Shown here: piece after piece, positions 54,401 through 61,877 of the stretch
Position numbering within the stretch: position 1 is the stretch's first letter
Layout of the letters: each line of letters starts with the position of its first letter
Made by a program: the position numbers and the translations under genes
Origin: Denitrobaculum sp965225735
GTDB taxonomy: Bacteria; Pseudomonadota; Alphaproteobacteria; Kiloniellales; Kiloniellaceae
Reading direction: 5' to 3'
Assembly (NCBI GenBank): GCA_965225735.1
Contig: CBDDBN010000005.1
Span: forward strand, 1-64,000
Length of the DNA stretch: 64,000 nt
The notes under the pieces: generated by a model
What the model saw: the letters and a program-made list of their open reading frames with translations, nothing else
The model's database searches: none
Told to the model about the DNA's origin: nothing

Positions 54401-54651
54401 AGATCCATATCACATGCCATTTGGGGGAGGACGCGGCGGGCAGGTTGTCCCGAACACTCTTCGAAAACCGTGCGAAGCGTATCGCAGTTGTCGAGGAAAA
54501 CCTGGAACGCCTGTTTGAAAAGGTCAACATGAACCACACCATGGATCTCGAAGGTGATCACCATGTTGTAGAGTGGGGCGCGCGGTGATTGTTGCTGGCC
54601 GAGCCAGACAGACAATTGGCTGCCCGTTAGGTCCGAACTGGTCTCAGGCAT
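51409..54651 (-). CDS. NRPS with C-A-T domains
   Basis: A 1080-residue single-module NRPS. The condensation domain (1-430) has an intact QHHIITDGAS (H135, H136, D140). The adenylation domain (about 455-950) has the core LFTSGSTGEPKG, FDVSVYEIYS, NGYGPTEATVC, YRTGDLARYLPDG and TVSGKVDR. A rough reading of the specificity pocket is D-V-Y-F-L-G-G-V-C-K, which I cannot match to a known code. The carrier domain has LGGDSIDAL with Ser1005. ATG 54651 overlaps the methyltransferase stop by eight bases; a longer frame to 54717 would intrude further into it. Confidence 0.93.
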   Translation of the reverse strand: MPETSSDLTGSQLSVWLGQQQSPRAPLYNMVITFEIHGVVHVDLFKQAFQVFLDNCDTLRTVFEECSGQPARRVLPQMACDMDLLDFSREDDPDAHFLRWREERQELIFELSKCAFDTALVRLAPDRFIWYLNQHHIITDGASISLIFEATAARYRALCGDVLDNLSDLPSFEAYANHEHRLKATGRIERAKDYWQASSRRARSMNPLSFYGHAQGQPTTSSDRKTVVLGVERSEALKALSRRKDFGALTPDVALFEILLTVLVAYLYRTSGEPALAIGTPSANRSSVKQRATIGLLMQVFALCFEIDDEETFETLHRKVRAEGQNFLRHATPGSAGPTLARDFNVMFNYAKVKALRLGDSVVQQRFHHVGHSEAHHYLRLHVQELEDTGELLLELDLNHGAFGATFLNSAAKHFIETLDAFLDDSTTRLKDYELLPESEREKILVELNDTSAPYRRERPLNRLFEEAVANHPARIAVTSGSHSLSYLELDDQANKLAAALSQSGAGDGDVVGLLLDRSVEMIVAMLAVLKTGAAYMPVGGDVPSSRRSAMLEIGNVAVVIYDDAYEAEASASGRISLHVDSNGRAVVSAPTPPEIASTRFDAPAYVLFTSGSTGEPKGVVCKHRSVMNLLEDFEQRRPLLDGANCAWWTSELFDVSVYEIYSALAFGRTLHIVPKQVRGDGRRYLSWLTENRIQSAYAPPFMLEEAAEQLESEGEGPPLERLLVGVEPILEETLARISAQLPQLQIINGYGPTEATVCTTLYSLGQNAPRRNTPIGRPVRNTGLYLLDESLRPVPVGAVGEIYVGGDGLACGYLNRPDLTAERFVTNPFVPDPQARLYRTGDLARYLPDGNLMFVGRADDQLKIRGQRLEPREVELALLAHPAVREALVISREQDGEVRLVAYLVANQHPTLTAQDWYRWLSGRLPSFMIPSAYMVLDAFPLTVSGKVDRQALPPPPKRADCNTETARAAVTPLEHALSEIFADILELSSVDVEADFLELGGDSIDALRIAVKASEAGLQLTPRQIFEASTISSLARLVETAPEAVQARPAKSGNQVSPSEMADVLAEFGEDLDEYQSN

Positions 54652-55567
54652 CGCGCAATCGCTCCGCGTCTTCGGGCCTGTGAGCTCGACGTCCATCGGC
54701 ATCTTTCGCCGCGACAAAAAAATTGCAGGGTGTGGAACCGCCGATTTCCAGTGTTTCGAGCACCTTTAGTCCACTCTCAGCAAGCTCGTCGACAACCTCG
54801 TCACTCGAAAAATCGTGCCAAAACAATCGCGTATGGAACCTGTCACCAAATTCTGGCCGTCGTTCGTTCAAGGAAAGCAACGCGATGCTCCGGGCGACCA
54901 GGTGGCGGAACTTTGCTGCACGCTGTGACGGCCGCGGCATCACTGAGATGATCAGCAGGCCATCCCGGTCCAGCCATTGGGACACGCGCTTCAGCCAGGT
55001 TGTCCGCGCGGTTCGATCCGGGATGCAGGTGTACATCCACAAAGAGCTGTAGATCACGTTCCAGTCGAAGCGCGCTGGATGCCAATTGTTGATGTCGGCT
55101 GCATCGAATTCGGCATCCAACCCTGAGCGCTCAAGGTAGACGCGTGCGCGCTCAACAGACCCGGCGTCCGCATCGATCCCGAGGACTTGAAAACCGGCCT
55201 CAGCGAAGATCCCCGCTTCCCGCCCATGGCCGCAGTAAAGATCCAGCAGACGCTTCCCCTTTGCGTGGCGCTCCAGCAGGGGCAGCAACTCGGACTCGTA
55301 TCGCAGGTGATACTGGTCCGGATCGTAGAAATCCGGATATTCGCTATAGGCCGCGCGGACCATGTGTTCGATTTCATGGCTGCGCAGCAACCCTATTGGC
55401 ACCGCCTGACGCACGAGCACGCTTAACCGCAGCAGAGCTTCGGCCGGCCAGGCCAGATGTTCGGAGCGACGTGCGAGATCGGCACGCCAATTCGACACGG
55501 CGCGGGTTTGCGGCTTTGTACATCTCCCTTCGTCGGTCTTCGACTGCATATCATCCAAGGACGTCAT
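54644..55567 (-). CDS. Class I SAM-dependent methyltransferase in the NRPS operon
   Basis: A 307-residue methyltransferase. The SAM motif is LLDLYCGHGREAGIFAEAG; the acidic end of strand 2 is GIDADAGSVERA. A C-terminal region (FHTRLFWHDFSSDEVVDELAESG) completes the fold. An N-terminal extension of about 80 residues is atypical. ATG 55567 is supported by GGGAG nine bases before; it overlaps the ABC transporter end by 17 bases, and its end overlaps the NRPS start by eight. It probably methylates the peptide or a building block. The target atom (N, O or C) cannot be read. Confidence 0.88.
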   Translation of the reverse strand: MTSLDDMQSKTDEGRCTKPQTRAVSNWRADLARRSEHLAWPAEALLRLSVLVRQAVPIGLLRSHEIEHMVRAAYSEYPDFYDPDQYHLRYESELLPLLERHAKGKRLLDLYCGHGREAGIFAEAGFQVLGIDADAGSVERARVYLERSGLDAEFDAADINNWHPARFDWNVIYSSLWMYTCIPDRTARTTWLKRVSQWLDRDGLLIISVMPRPSQRAAKFRHLVARSIALLSLNERRPEFGDRFHTRLFWHDFSSDEVVDELAESGLKVLETLEIGGSTPCNFFVAAKDADGRRAHRPEDAERLRDA

Positions 55568-57518
55568 TCGATGCCGCTCCCTTCTGCAGTTCGTTTTCGT
55601 TCGTAGGAAGCAATTCTGCCGACGGGATTGCGTTATCGCCGCTACTGGCATCTACCATCGATCTGAACGTTGCGTTCCGCGCGTAGAGTTCGCTGTAGGT
55701 CCCCTCGTCTATGACCTTTCCATGTTCGAGAAAGAAAATCCGGTCGTAGTTGCGGACCGTCGATAAGCGGTGCGCAATCGAAATGACGGTGATATCGGGC
55801 TGATTTTGCTCAAGCGCCGACATGACACCGGCTTCTGTCTTGTTATCGAGGGCGCTGGTTGCCTCATCCAGCAGAAGCACACCGGGCCGGCGATAAAGAG
55901 CGCGGGCAATGCCAATCCGTTGACGCTCGCCGCCGCTTAGACGAACACCTCTTTCGCCGACCGCCGTTTCATATCCATCGTCCAGTTCGTTCTCGACGAA
56001 TTCGTCCAGCTGCGCGATGCGAGTTGCATCTTGCAACCTTTGCCGGTCATCGGTTCGGTCTCCAAAGGTGATGTTGTTTGCAATCGTGTCGTCGAACAGA
56101 AAGACGTCTTGAGGAACGTAGGCGATACATTGCCGCCACTGCGTGACGTTCTCGGGTCTAACGACCTGGCCGTCGACCAAGAGCGCGCCCGAGGAGGGCG
56201 TGAGCAGACCTACGGCCAGATCGATCAATGTCGTTTTACCGGAGCCCGTGGCGCCAACGAAGGCGACTCGCGATCCCTTCCGAATTCGAATGTTGACGTT
56301 TTCAAGCGTAGAGAGGCGTGCGCCTGTGTAGCGGAAATTTAAGTCCTGAAGGTGAATCTCACGCTCAAAGGACAGGCCATTTGAAACCATCGTCTTGGTC
56401 TCTTCGGCCAGAGGTAGACTTCCGCGCAGCGTTTGCGATGAAGGCTCCAGATCCTTGGCCAAGGACTCGATGACCGGCAGGCTCGTGCTCAAGCGCGCCG
56501 CGTTGTCGAAGATCGTGTGAAGCGCGGGCATGAGCCGATAGGTCGCTAAGGCAAACAAGCTGAGTGTTGGAACAAGCTCGGTGAAGGCGCGTTCAGAACC
56601 GACAAAGATAACGACCAGCAGCAAAATGCCGCCAAAGGCGACGATCTCCATGAGATGCCGGGGGACATTGATGAGGAGATCAAGACGGGGATAAAGCCGG
56701 GCATAGTGTGCGCTGGCGTCCCCAAATCTCTTGAAAAAGAACTCCGTTGCGCCATCCGCGCGGATCGATTTTATGCCGGTAATGGCATCGATGAACGAGG
56801 TGTAGCGCTGGTCATCGACGTCGATCCGTTCCTGGCCAAGGCGCTCCAGATAAGTGTGCCGCATGATCTGGATGACTGTGTAGGTGCCGCCTAAAACGGC
56901 CATCGCCATCAATGTGATCCCAGCATGCAGATAGAACATCAGGCCTATAAGGCCTGCCGCAAGTATGGTCTGAGCGAGCAACTGACTGCCCGCAAGCAGC
57001 ACGTCGGTCAGAAAGCGGTTAACGTCGGCAACGATACGCCTCAAAAGCACCGAAGAACTGTTTTCGAGAAAAAACTCGTAAGGAAGCTGCATGTAAGTGC
57101 GCAGCAATCGAAGACAGAGTCGATGCGTGGTGGCCCAGATCGCGCGTTGCATATGCCAGCCGATCAACGCGGTCATTGCGACGGATGTGGTGAAGAGGCA
57201 GAAAACCAGGACCGCTGTCCAGAACAGCATACGTCGTTCGGATTCGAAGCCGATGAGTTCGTAGGCCCAGCGCATCCATTCGTTGTGCGTAACAACACCC
57301 GGCTGCGACACCAAATGCATGAACGGTAAAATCGACGCGACGCCTGTGACCTGAAACGCAGTGACCAAAACCATGGCGGCGAGCAGCAGCAAGAGCTGTC
57401 GCCAATCCTCTCGTGTCAGGACGACACGCAGCTGCTGGATTGGTCGAACGAAGCCCGTGAGACGAGCGAAGCCGAGCCTTAGCTCAGATTGCTCCGTCGC
57501 TTTTGGTTCGCCGATCAC
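55551..57518 (-). CDS. ABC exporter (fused membrane and ATPase domains)
   Basis: A 655-residue half-transporter. Residues 35-340 have six hydrophobic segments of an MsbA-like exporter domain. The ATPase domain (about 385-640) has GATGSGKTTLIDL (Walker A), a Q-loop in CIAYVPQDVFLFDDTI, signature LSGGERQRIGIARALYR and Walker B VLLLDEATSALD. It presumably works as a homodimer and exports the NRPS product. It is the first gene of the leftward NRPS operon, with the promoter in the 1 kb divergent region. Confidence 0.95.
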   Translation of the reverse strand: MIGEPKATEQSELRLGFARLTGFVRPIQQLRVVLTREDWRQLLLLLAAMVLVTAFQVTGVASILPFMHLVSQPGVVTHNEWMRWAYELIGFESERRMLFWTAVLVFCLFTTSVAMTALIGWHMQRAIWATTHRLCLRLLRTYMQLPYEFFLENSSSVLLRRIVADVNRFLTDVLLAGSQLLAQTILAAGLIGLMFYLHAGITLMAMAVLGGTYTVIQIMRHTYLERLGQERIDVDDQRYTSFIDAITGIKSIRADGATEFFFKRFGDASAHYARLYPRLDLLINVPRHLMEIVAFGGILLLVVIFVGSERAFTELVPTLSLFALATYRLMPALHTIFDNAARLSTSLPVIESLAKDLEPSSQTLRGSLPLAEETKTMVSNGLSFEREIHLQDLNFRYTGARLSTLENVNIRIRKGSRVAFVGATGSGKTTLIDLAVGLLTPSSGALLVDGQVVRPENVTQWRQCIAYVPQDVFLFDDTIANNITFGDRTDDRQRLQDATRIAQLDEFVENELDDGYETAVGERGVRLSGGERQRIGIARALYRRPGVLLLDEATSALDNKTEAGVMSALEQNQPDITVISIAHRLSTVRNYDRIFFLEHGKVIDEGTYSELYARNATFRSMVDASSGDNAIPSAELLPTNENELQKGAASNDVLG

Positions 57519-57582
57519 TATTCCTCCCCCTCAAAGGGCGAATTCCTTGTTGCAGGCTACGTCAGAGATTGAGGCTGCACGC

Positions 57583-57596
57583 TTACCTGCAGGTAA
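57583..57596. promoter_or_regulatory. Perfect 14-bp palindrome before the ABC exporter gene
   Basis: ttacctgcaggtaa is fully self-complementary and lies 65 bases before the exporter start. A symmetric site at this position is a candidate operator for a dimeric regulator. Its acctgcaggt core recalls compact LuxR-family sites, but it is shorter than a standard 18-20 bp lux box. Confidence 0.45.
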
Positions 57597-57805
57597 TAAT
57601 GTATATCGAGTTAACACTCGCAGTACTCGGTTTATTCAAAAAAATAAATTATCGTTCCAACTCAAAGCTTTCTGGAAATCTAGCAGCGGTTCGGAGCTGC
57701 AGTTAAGTAAATATTCAAGGCAATTTGGGTGTTTAAATTTCTGAATTTTCGGCGCCCTCTACACGGAGAAGCTACGCAAAATGCTGAGTAATACAGATTT
57801 GCATT

Positions 57806-57839
57806 AACCAATCCCCGCACTCCATTTGCGGGGCTGGTT
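57806..57839. repeat. Hairpin in the NRPS divergent region
   Basis: ccccgca (57813-57819) with tgcgggg (57827-57833) forms a GC-rich stem with a seven-base loop. The outer arms aacca (57806-57810) and tggtt (57835-57839) extend it past a small asymmetric bulge. It stands alone in the AT-rich region between the two operons. It could be a transcription stop for an unseen small RNA, or a repeat element. No T-run follows on either strand. Confidence 0.5.
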
Positions 57840-58562
57840 AGACGTGAATTTCTACGATCGGTCTATGGCGCGCCGAAAGCGCAAGAAGACGTAACGCGGC
57901 TTTGGCGCGATGCCACGAGCCTGACGGGCGTACTTCGAGTATGAAAAAAATCGGCGACTGCTTCCGCTTAACACTCACTCGGTGCACGGCCAATTCGGCT
58001 TCTAAGAGCTGACACAAAAAAGAGTTCGAGTTTTCTCAATCTGCCGACAAGTTGGTCCAGGTAACTCTCACGCGAAGCCTGGCAGGATAAATTGAGTTCC
58101 TGGGGAGCAGAGCAGTCTTGTTGTCTGTTGCGAGTGCAACGCTTGAGCAATTGCGTTCTGTTTTCCAAAGCCAGTGGAATCAAGTGTTTCCGCTCTAAAA
58201 TTTTCTAAATCGACCATGCTTAAAATACTTAAGTGTCAATCCTCATAGTTGTAATTTTTTCTATATTGAAGCCACTACAGGTCTGTATTTATGCGATAGA
58301 TCAAAATTTTTCTGAATAAACCTGACTTCACGGGTGTTATACCATCAAGTCTTACATGCGCGAAAAAACCTCTCTACGTAAAGATAAAGGTGATGCGCAA
58401 GATAAAGGCCGAAACGGGTAACGTAAGTTTGTCAGCAGCTTAGCAGCAACAGAGGCCAAAGAACACGCAGTCAACTGATCTAGATGTTCTGAGAGAGCAG
58501 TATAAATCGCAAAAATACTGCCGGCTTCTGCTTCTAAGTCGTTAGGGAGATCACGTTAGTCC

Positions 58563-60128
58563 ATGCTCGATTTTTTAATTCATTCGCCGGTCTCTTACTA
58601 TGCAAGTGAGACCCCTGATCATCCCGCTTTGAGCTTCAAGGGGCGCGCGATGAACTACGCCGCCCTGGATGCCGCAAGTAATCAACTTGCGCAGGCTCTG
58701 ATTCAAAACGGACTTAAGAAACAAGACCGCGTTGGGATCTTTATGTACAAGGGGCTCGACCTTGGCGTGGCGATCTATGGCATCCTAAAGGCAGGTGGAG
58801 TCTTTGTTCCGCTCGATCCCTTTACCCCGGTCGAGCGCTTAGCGTTCATTCTTTCAGATTGCGAGATTGAGCATCTTGTGAGTGGAGACCAACTGGCGCC
58901 ACAGCTTCGCACACTCTCTGTCGACCATCCTCTAAAGGTGTACGGCGTCGGTGCCGAGATCCCCTTTGCGCAAGTCCCTTGGGATGACATCCACTCGCAT
59001 CCGGACAGCGCCCCAGAAATCTGGCTGATCGACCAGGATCTTGGGTACATCATGTACACGTCTGGGTCCACGGGCAGTCCAAAAGGCATGATGCATACAC
59101 ATCATGGCAGCGTAAGCTATGCGCGCTGGGGGGCGCTTCATGTTGGTTTGAAGGCGGCAGATCGGGTTGCCAGTCACGCCCCGCTCCACTTCGATTTGAG
59201 TATTTTCGACTTTTTCTCAACAGCGCAAGTCGGCGGCACCGTGATTCTGGTTCCGGAGCCTGTGACGAAACTACCTGCCAGTTGGACGAGCTATGTCGAG
59301 AGCGAAGGCATCAGTGTCGTTTTTACCGTTCCCTTCACGCTGATCGAAATGCAGCAACGCGGTGTTATGGAACAGCGCGATCTGTCTTCGCTGCGTTGGA
59401 TTCTTTTCGGAGGAGAGGCCTATCCGCCCAAGCACTTGCGGGCGCTGATGCAGGCTCTACCCGAAACACGCTTTACCAATGTCTATGGGCCCGCCGAGGC
59501 GCCGTCCTGTGTTTGTTATGACGTCGCACCCTTAGCGGAAGATGACGAAGAGCCCATTCCGATCGGAACCGTGTCGCTGAACTCAGAGGATATCATCCTC
59601 GACGAGGAGGATCGCGAATGCGCGATTGGTGAGTCCGGTGAACTCTGCATCCGCAGTTCGACGTTGACGAGGGGATATTGGAATAGGCCTGATCTCAATG
59701 CGCGGGCGTTTTTCACGGTGGAATCCTACGGTCCTTTTCCGCATGTGTACTACCGCACCGGAGATGTCGTCTGCCGACACGACGATGGCTTGCTTCGGTT
59801 CCTCGGGCGGAAAGACCGGATGGTTAAGACCCGCGGGCATCGCGTAGAACTCGACGAGGTAGAAGCGGCCTTTGCCAGTCACCCGGCAGTCTCCGAAGCA
59901 GCTGCCTTCGTCTTACCCGATTGCCAAGGCAGTAAGGAGATTCACGCGGCCATTACCCTGAAAGACCAATGCAAGGCGGATGGGGCAGACCTGCTGCGGC
60001 ACGCGCGCACGAAGGTGCCGTCTTATGCGCTTCCGCGAGAGGTCGAAATCGTCACCAGTTTTCCACGAACCAGCAGTGGAAAAATCGATCGCCAGCAGCT
60101 GGCAGGCCGTCGAGCTGGCGAAGCTTAA
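58563..60128 (+). CDS. Stand-alone amino-acid adenylation enzyme
   Basis: A 521-residue free adenylation domain that activates an amino acid and loads it onto a carrier protein. Core motifs: YIMYTSGSTGSPKGMM (162-177), HFDLSIFDFFST, NVYGPAEAPSC, YYRTGDVV and the C-terminal TSSGKIDRQQ with the catalytic Lys. The rough pocket reading is D-L-F-T-L-G-V-S-C-K, which I cannot match. The HFDLSIFD pattern resembles the free-standing prolyl- or alanyl-carrier ligases, but that does not fix the substrate. The carrier protein gene follows 24 bases later. Confidence 0.93.
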   Translation: MLDFLIHSPVSYYASETPDHPALSFKGRAMNYAALDAASNQLAQALIQNGLKKQDRVGIFMYKGLDLGVAIYGILKAGGVFVPLDPFTPVERLAFILSDCEIEHLVSGDQLAPQLRTLSVDHPLKVYGVGAEIPFAQVPWDDIHSHPDSAPEIWLIDQDLGYIMYTSGSTGSPKGMMHTHHGSVSYARWGALHVGLKAADRVASHAPLHFDLSIFDFFSTAQVGGTVILVPEPVTKLPASWTSYVESEGISVVFTVPFTLIEMQQRGVMEQRDLSSLRWILFGGEAYPPKHLRALMQALPETRFTNVYGPAEAPSCVCYDVAPLAEDDEEPIPIGTVSLNSEDIILDEEDRECAIGESGELCIRSSTLTRGYWNRPDLNARAFFTVESYGPFPHVYYRTGDVVCRHDDGLLRFLGRKDRMVKTRGHRVELDEVEAAFASHPAVSEAAAFVLPDCQGSKEIHAAITLKDQCKADGADLLRHARTKVPSYALPREVEIVTSFPRTSSGKIDRQQLAGRRAGEA

Positions 60129-60152
60129 GTTCCAGCCCAGGAAGATCTAACC

Positions 60153-60392
60153 ATGAACATCGATGACATTCGCCGTTTCATACAGATCGAGTTGCTGGAC
60201 GACGAGACGATCGGCATTGAGGACGACACCGATCTTTTGCTCGCAGGCATTCTCGACTCTCACAGCGTGATGCGCGTAGCCGCCTACATTGAAGATCTTC
60301 AGGGCGTGACGATCCCTCCAGAGGATGTGACGACAGACAACTTCAGTTCTTTGCGGCAGATCAGCTCTTACGTCGCCGCGCGGGTCGAATAA
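60153..60392 (+). CDS. Stand-alone acyl/peptidyl carrier protein
   Basis: A 79-residue acidic carrier. AGILDSHSVMRV carries the expected phosphopantetheine Ser36 (DSHSVM region). Four short helices fit the carrier fold. It is the probable partner of the adenylation enzyme just upstream, giving a loading unit A-T in two proteins. The substrate would then be passed to a condensation domain, most simply that of the NRPS at 61878. Confidence 0.92.
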   Translation: MNIDDIRRFIQIELLDDETIGIEDDTDLLLAGILDSHSVMRVAAYIEDLQGVTIPPEDVTTDNFSSLRQISSYVAARVE

Positions 60393-60562
60393 TGGGTTTT
60401 AGGTAGAACGAAGCGGAAAGCGACTGAACCAGAGTCAGGAAGTTTAAAAGTCGGCGGCCCCAAATTGCGTGCGTGTTTATTGGTTTCGAAAAGACAGCTC
60501 GGCACAGCTATGCGGTCTACGAGATGCAGCCGGGTCTTTGATTAGCGAGGAGTACTTTTACA

Positions 60563-61855
60563 ATGTCAATTCTCAACGCTTTGCGTAGCTCAAAGCATAA
60601 GCCTCGGTCCAGATTCGTCCGGTTCAGTGCTCTGCCCAAGTTTCTTTCAGCCATAAATCAAGGCCTTAGAGGCCGGTTTCTCTGGGCCGTTTTGGCCAGC
60701 ATGTTCCTGACGGGCACAGCCAACGCGCACTCTCCGGGACAGAGCTATCTCTACATGAGCCTTTACGAATCCGTGTTCAGTGCCCGTTTCGAGGTAACGG
60801 CGGGCGATTTGAATACGGCGCTTGGGTTGCAGCTTCCGACCGATGGAACCCTCGAGGTCGAGCAGTTAGCGGTTAATGAGGAGAAGATCGCGAGCTACCT
60901 TCGGGACAGAGTCAAACTTGCTTTAGATGATGCACCTGTAGAGTTGACATACCATTCGACAATACTGCGCGACACTTCCGTCGCACAGTACGTGCTCACC
61001 GAGTTTCAGATCTCCTTACCTGCGGAATCGCCTCAGTTCGTAAATGTCGAATACAACGTCCTGTTCGATGCTATTCCGGATCACAAGGGCTTTTTGCTGG
61101 TCGAAAACAACTGGCGGACAGGTACTTTCGACAATGAAGCCAATATCTCACTGACCTTCTCCGCGGATGATCGCAAGGCGCGTCTGGACCTGACTGAGTC
61201 GACCCTGTGGAGCGGTTTCCTGGCGATGCTTCATCTGGGTGCCGAGCATATTATCGAAGGTATCGACCACGTCCTGTTTCTGATGAGCCTCCTGCTCGTT
61301 TCTGTCGTCAGGCGTGAAAACGGACGCTGGCAGGGCGTGGAGAACGCACGTTCGGCAGGATTGAACCTGCTGAAGCTCGTCACCGCCTTTACAGTGGCTC
61401 ACTCGATTACCTTGAGTCTAACGGTGCTTGGAACCCTGGCCATTGAGGGACGTATCGTTGAATCCATCATCGCCGCGTCCATTGTCATTGCGGCGCTTGA
61501 GGTCTTCTTTCCAATCTTCCGCTCCTGGTTTTTGCTCATCGTCTTCGTGTTCGGTCTGTTCCACGGCGCCGGGTTCGCGGGGATCCTGCTCGAGATGAAC
61601 ATCCATTCCGACTATCTGTTTTTGACCCTTCTGGGCTTCAATCTGGGTGTCGAAATCGGTCAGGTCGCAATCGCGCTCGTCATTTTCCCCATCCTGTACT
61701 TCGTCCGGTCCCGTCGCGCCTACCTCAGCTTCGGTATGCAGGCGACGGCATCCTGTCTGATCTTAGTGGCGAGTTATTGGTTCATTGAGCGCGCCTTTAA
61801 CGTCGACTTACCGGCGGGAGAATATGCTCAGCGATTGCTCGGGCTGTTCATCTAA
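60563..61855 (+). CDS. HupE/UreJ-family membrane protein in the NRPS operon
   Basis: A 430-residue protein. A long basic N-terminus leads into a signal-type hydrophobic segment ending in TANAH (cleavage near residue 54). A periplasmic beta domain (about 55-215) follows, then a C-terminal membrane part of about six helices with the HupE/UreJ_2 hallmark HLGAEHIIEGIDHVLFL and a FGLFHGAGFAG motif. Related short HupE/UreJ proteins have been linked to nickel uptake; the long two-part form has no known function. It lies between the carrier gene and the last NRPS gene, all rightward. Confidence 0.85.
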   Translation: MSILNALRSSKHKPRSRFVRFSALPKFLSAINQGLRGRFLWAVLASMFLTGTANAHSPGQSYLYMSLYESVFSARFEVTAGDLNTALGLQLPTDGTLEVEQLAVNEEKIASYLRDRVKLALDDAPVELTYHSTILRDTSVAQYVLTEFQISLPAESPQFVNVEYNVLFDAIPDHKGFLLVENNWRTGTFDNEANISLTFSADDRKARLDLTESTLWSGFLAMLHLGAEHIIEGIDHVLFLMSLLLVSVVRRENGRWQGVENARSAGLNLLKLVTAFTVAHSITLSLTVLGTLAIEGRIVESIIAASIVIAALEVFFPIFRSWFLLIVFVFGLFHGAGFAGILLEMNIHSDYLFLTLLGFNLGVEIGQVAIALVIFPILYFVRSRRAYLSFGMQATASCLILVASYWFIERAFNVDLPAGEYAQRLLGLFI

Positions 61856-61877
61856 AGCGAAGGGCCGGGGATCGGTA

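Larger units (their letters stand above)
57519..58562. promoter_or_regulatory. 1 kb divergent control region between the two NRPS operons
   Basis: No convincing gene: a leftward frame of 71 codons (57968-58183) has no motif or clear start signal. The region is AT-richer than its flanks, chiefly 57597-57760 and 58195-58340. Two copies of agataaagg lie at 58382-58390 and 58400-58408. Palindromes at 57583 and 57806 are listed separately. The left operon begins at 57518 and the right one at 58563, so both promoters must be here. No regulatory gene is present in the window's part of the cluster. Confidence 0.55.

Noticed and set aside
57968..58183. A 71-codon leftward frame as a regulator gene of the NRPS cluster
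   Set aside because: No helix-turn-helix or other motif, no good ribosome-binding site, and the region is better explained as control DNA.
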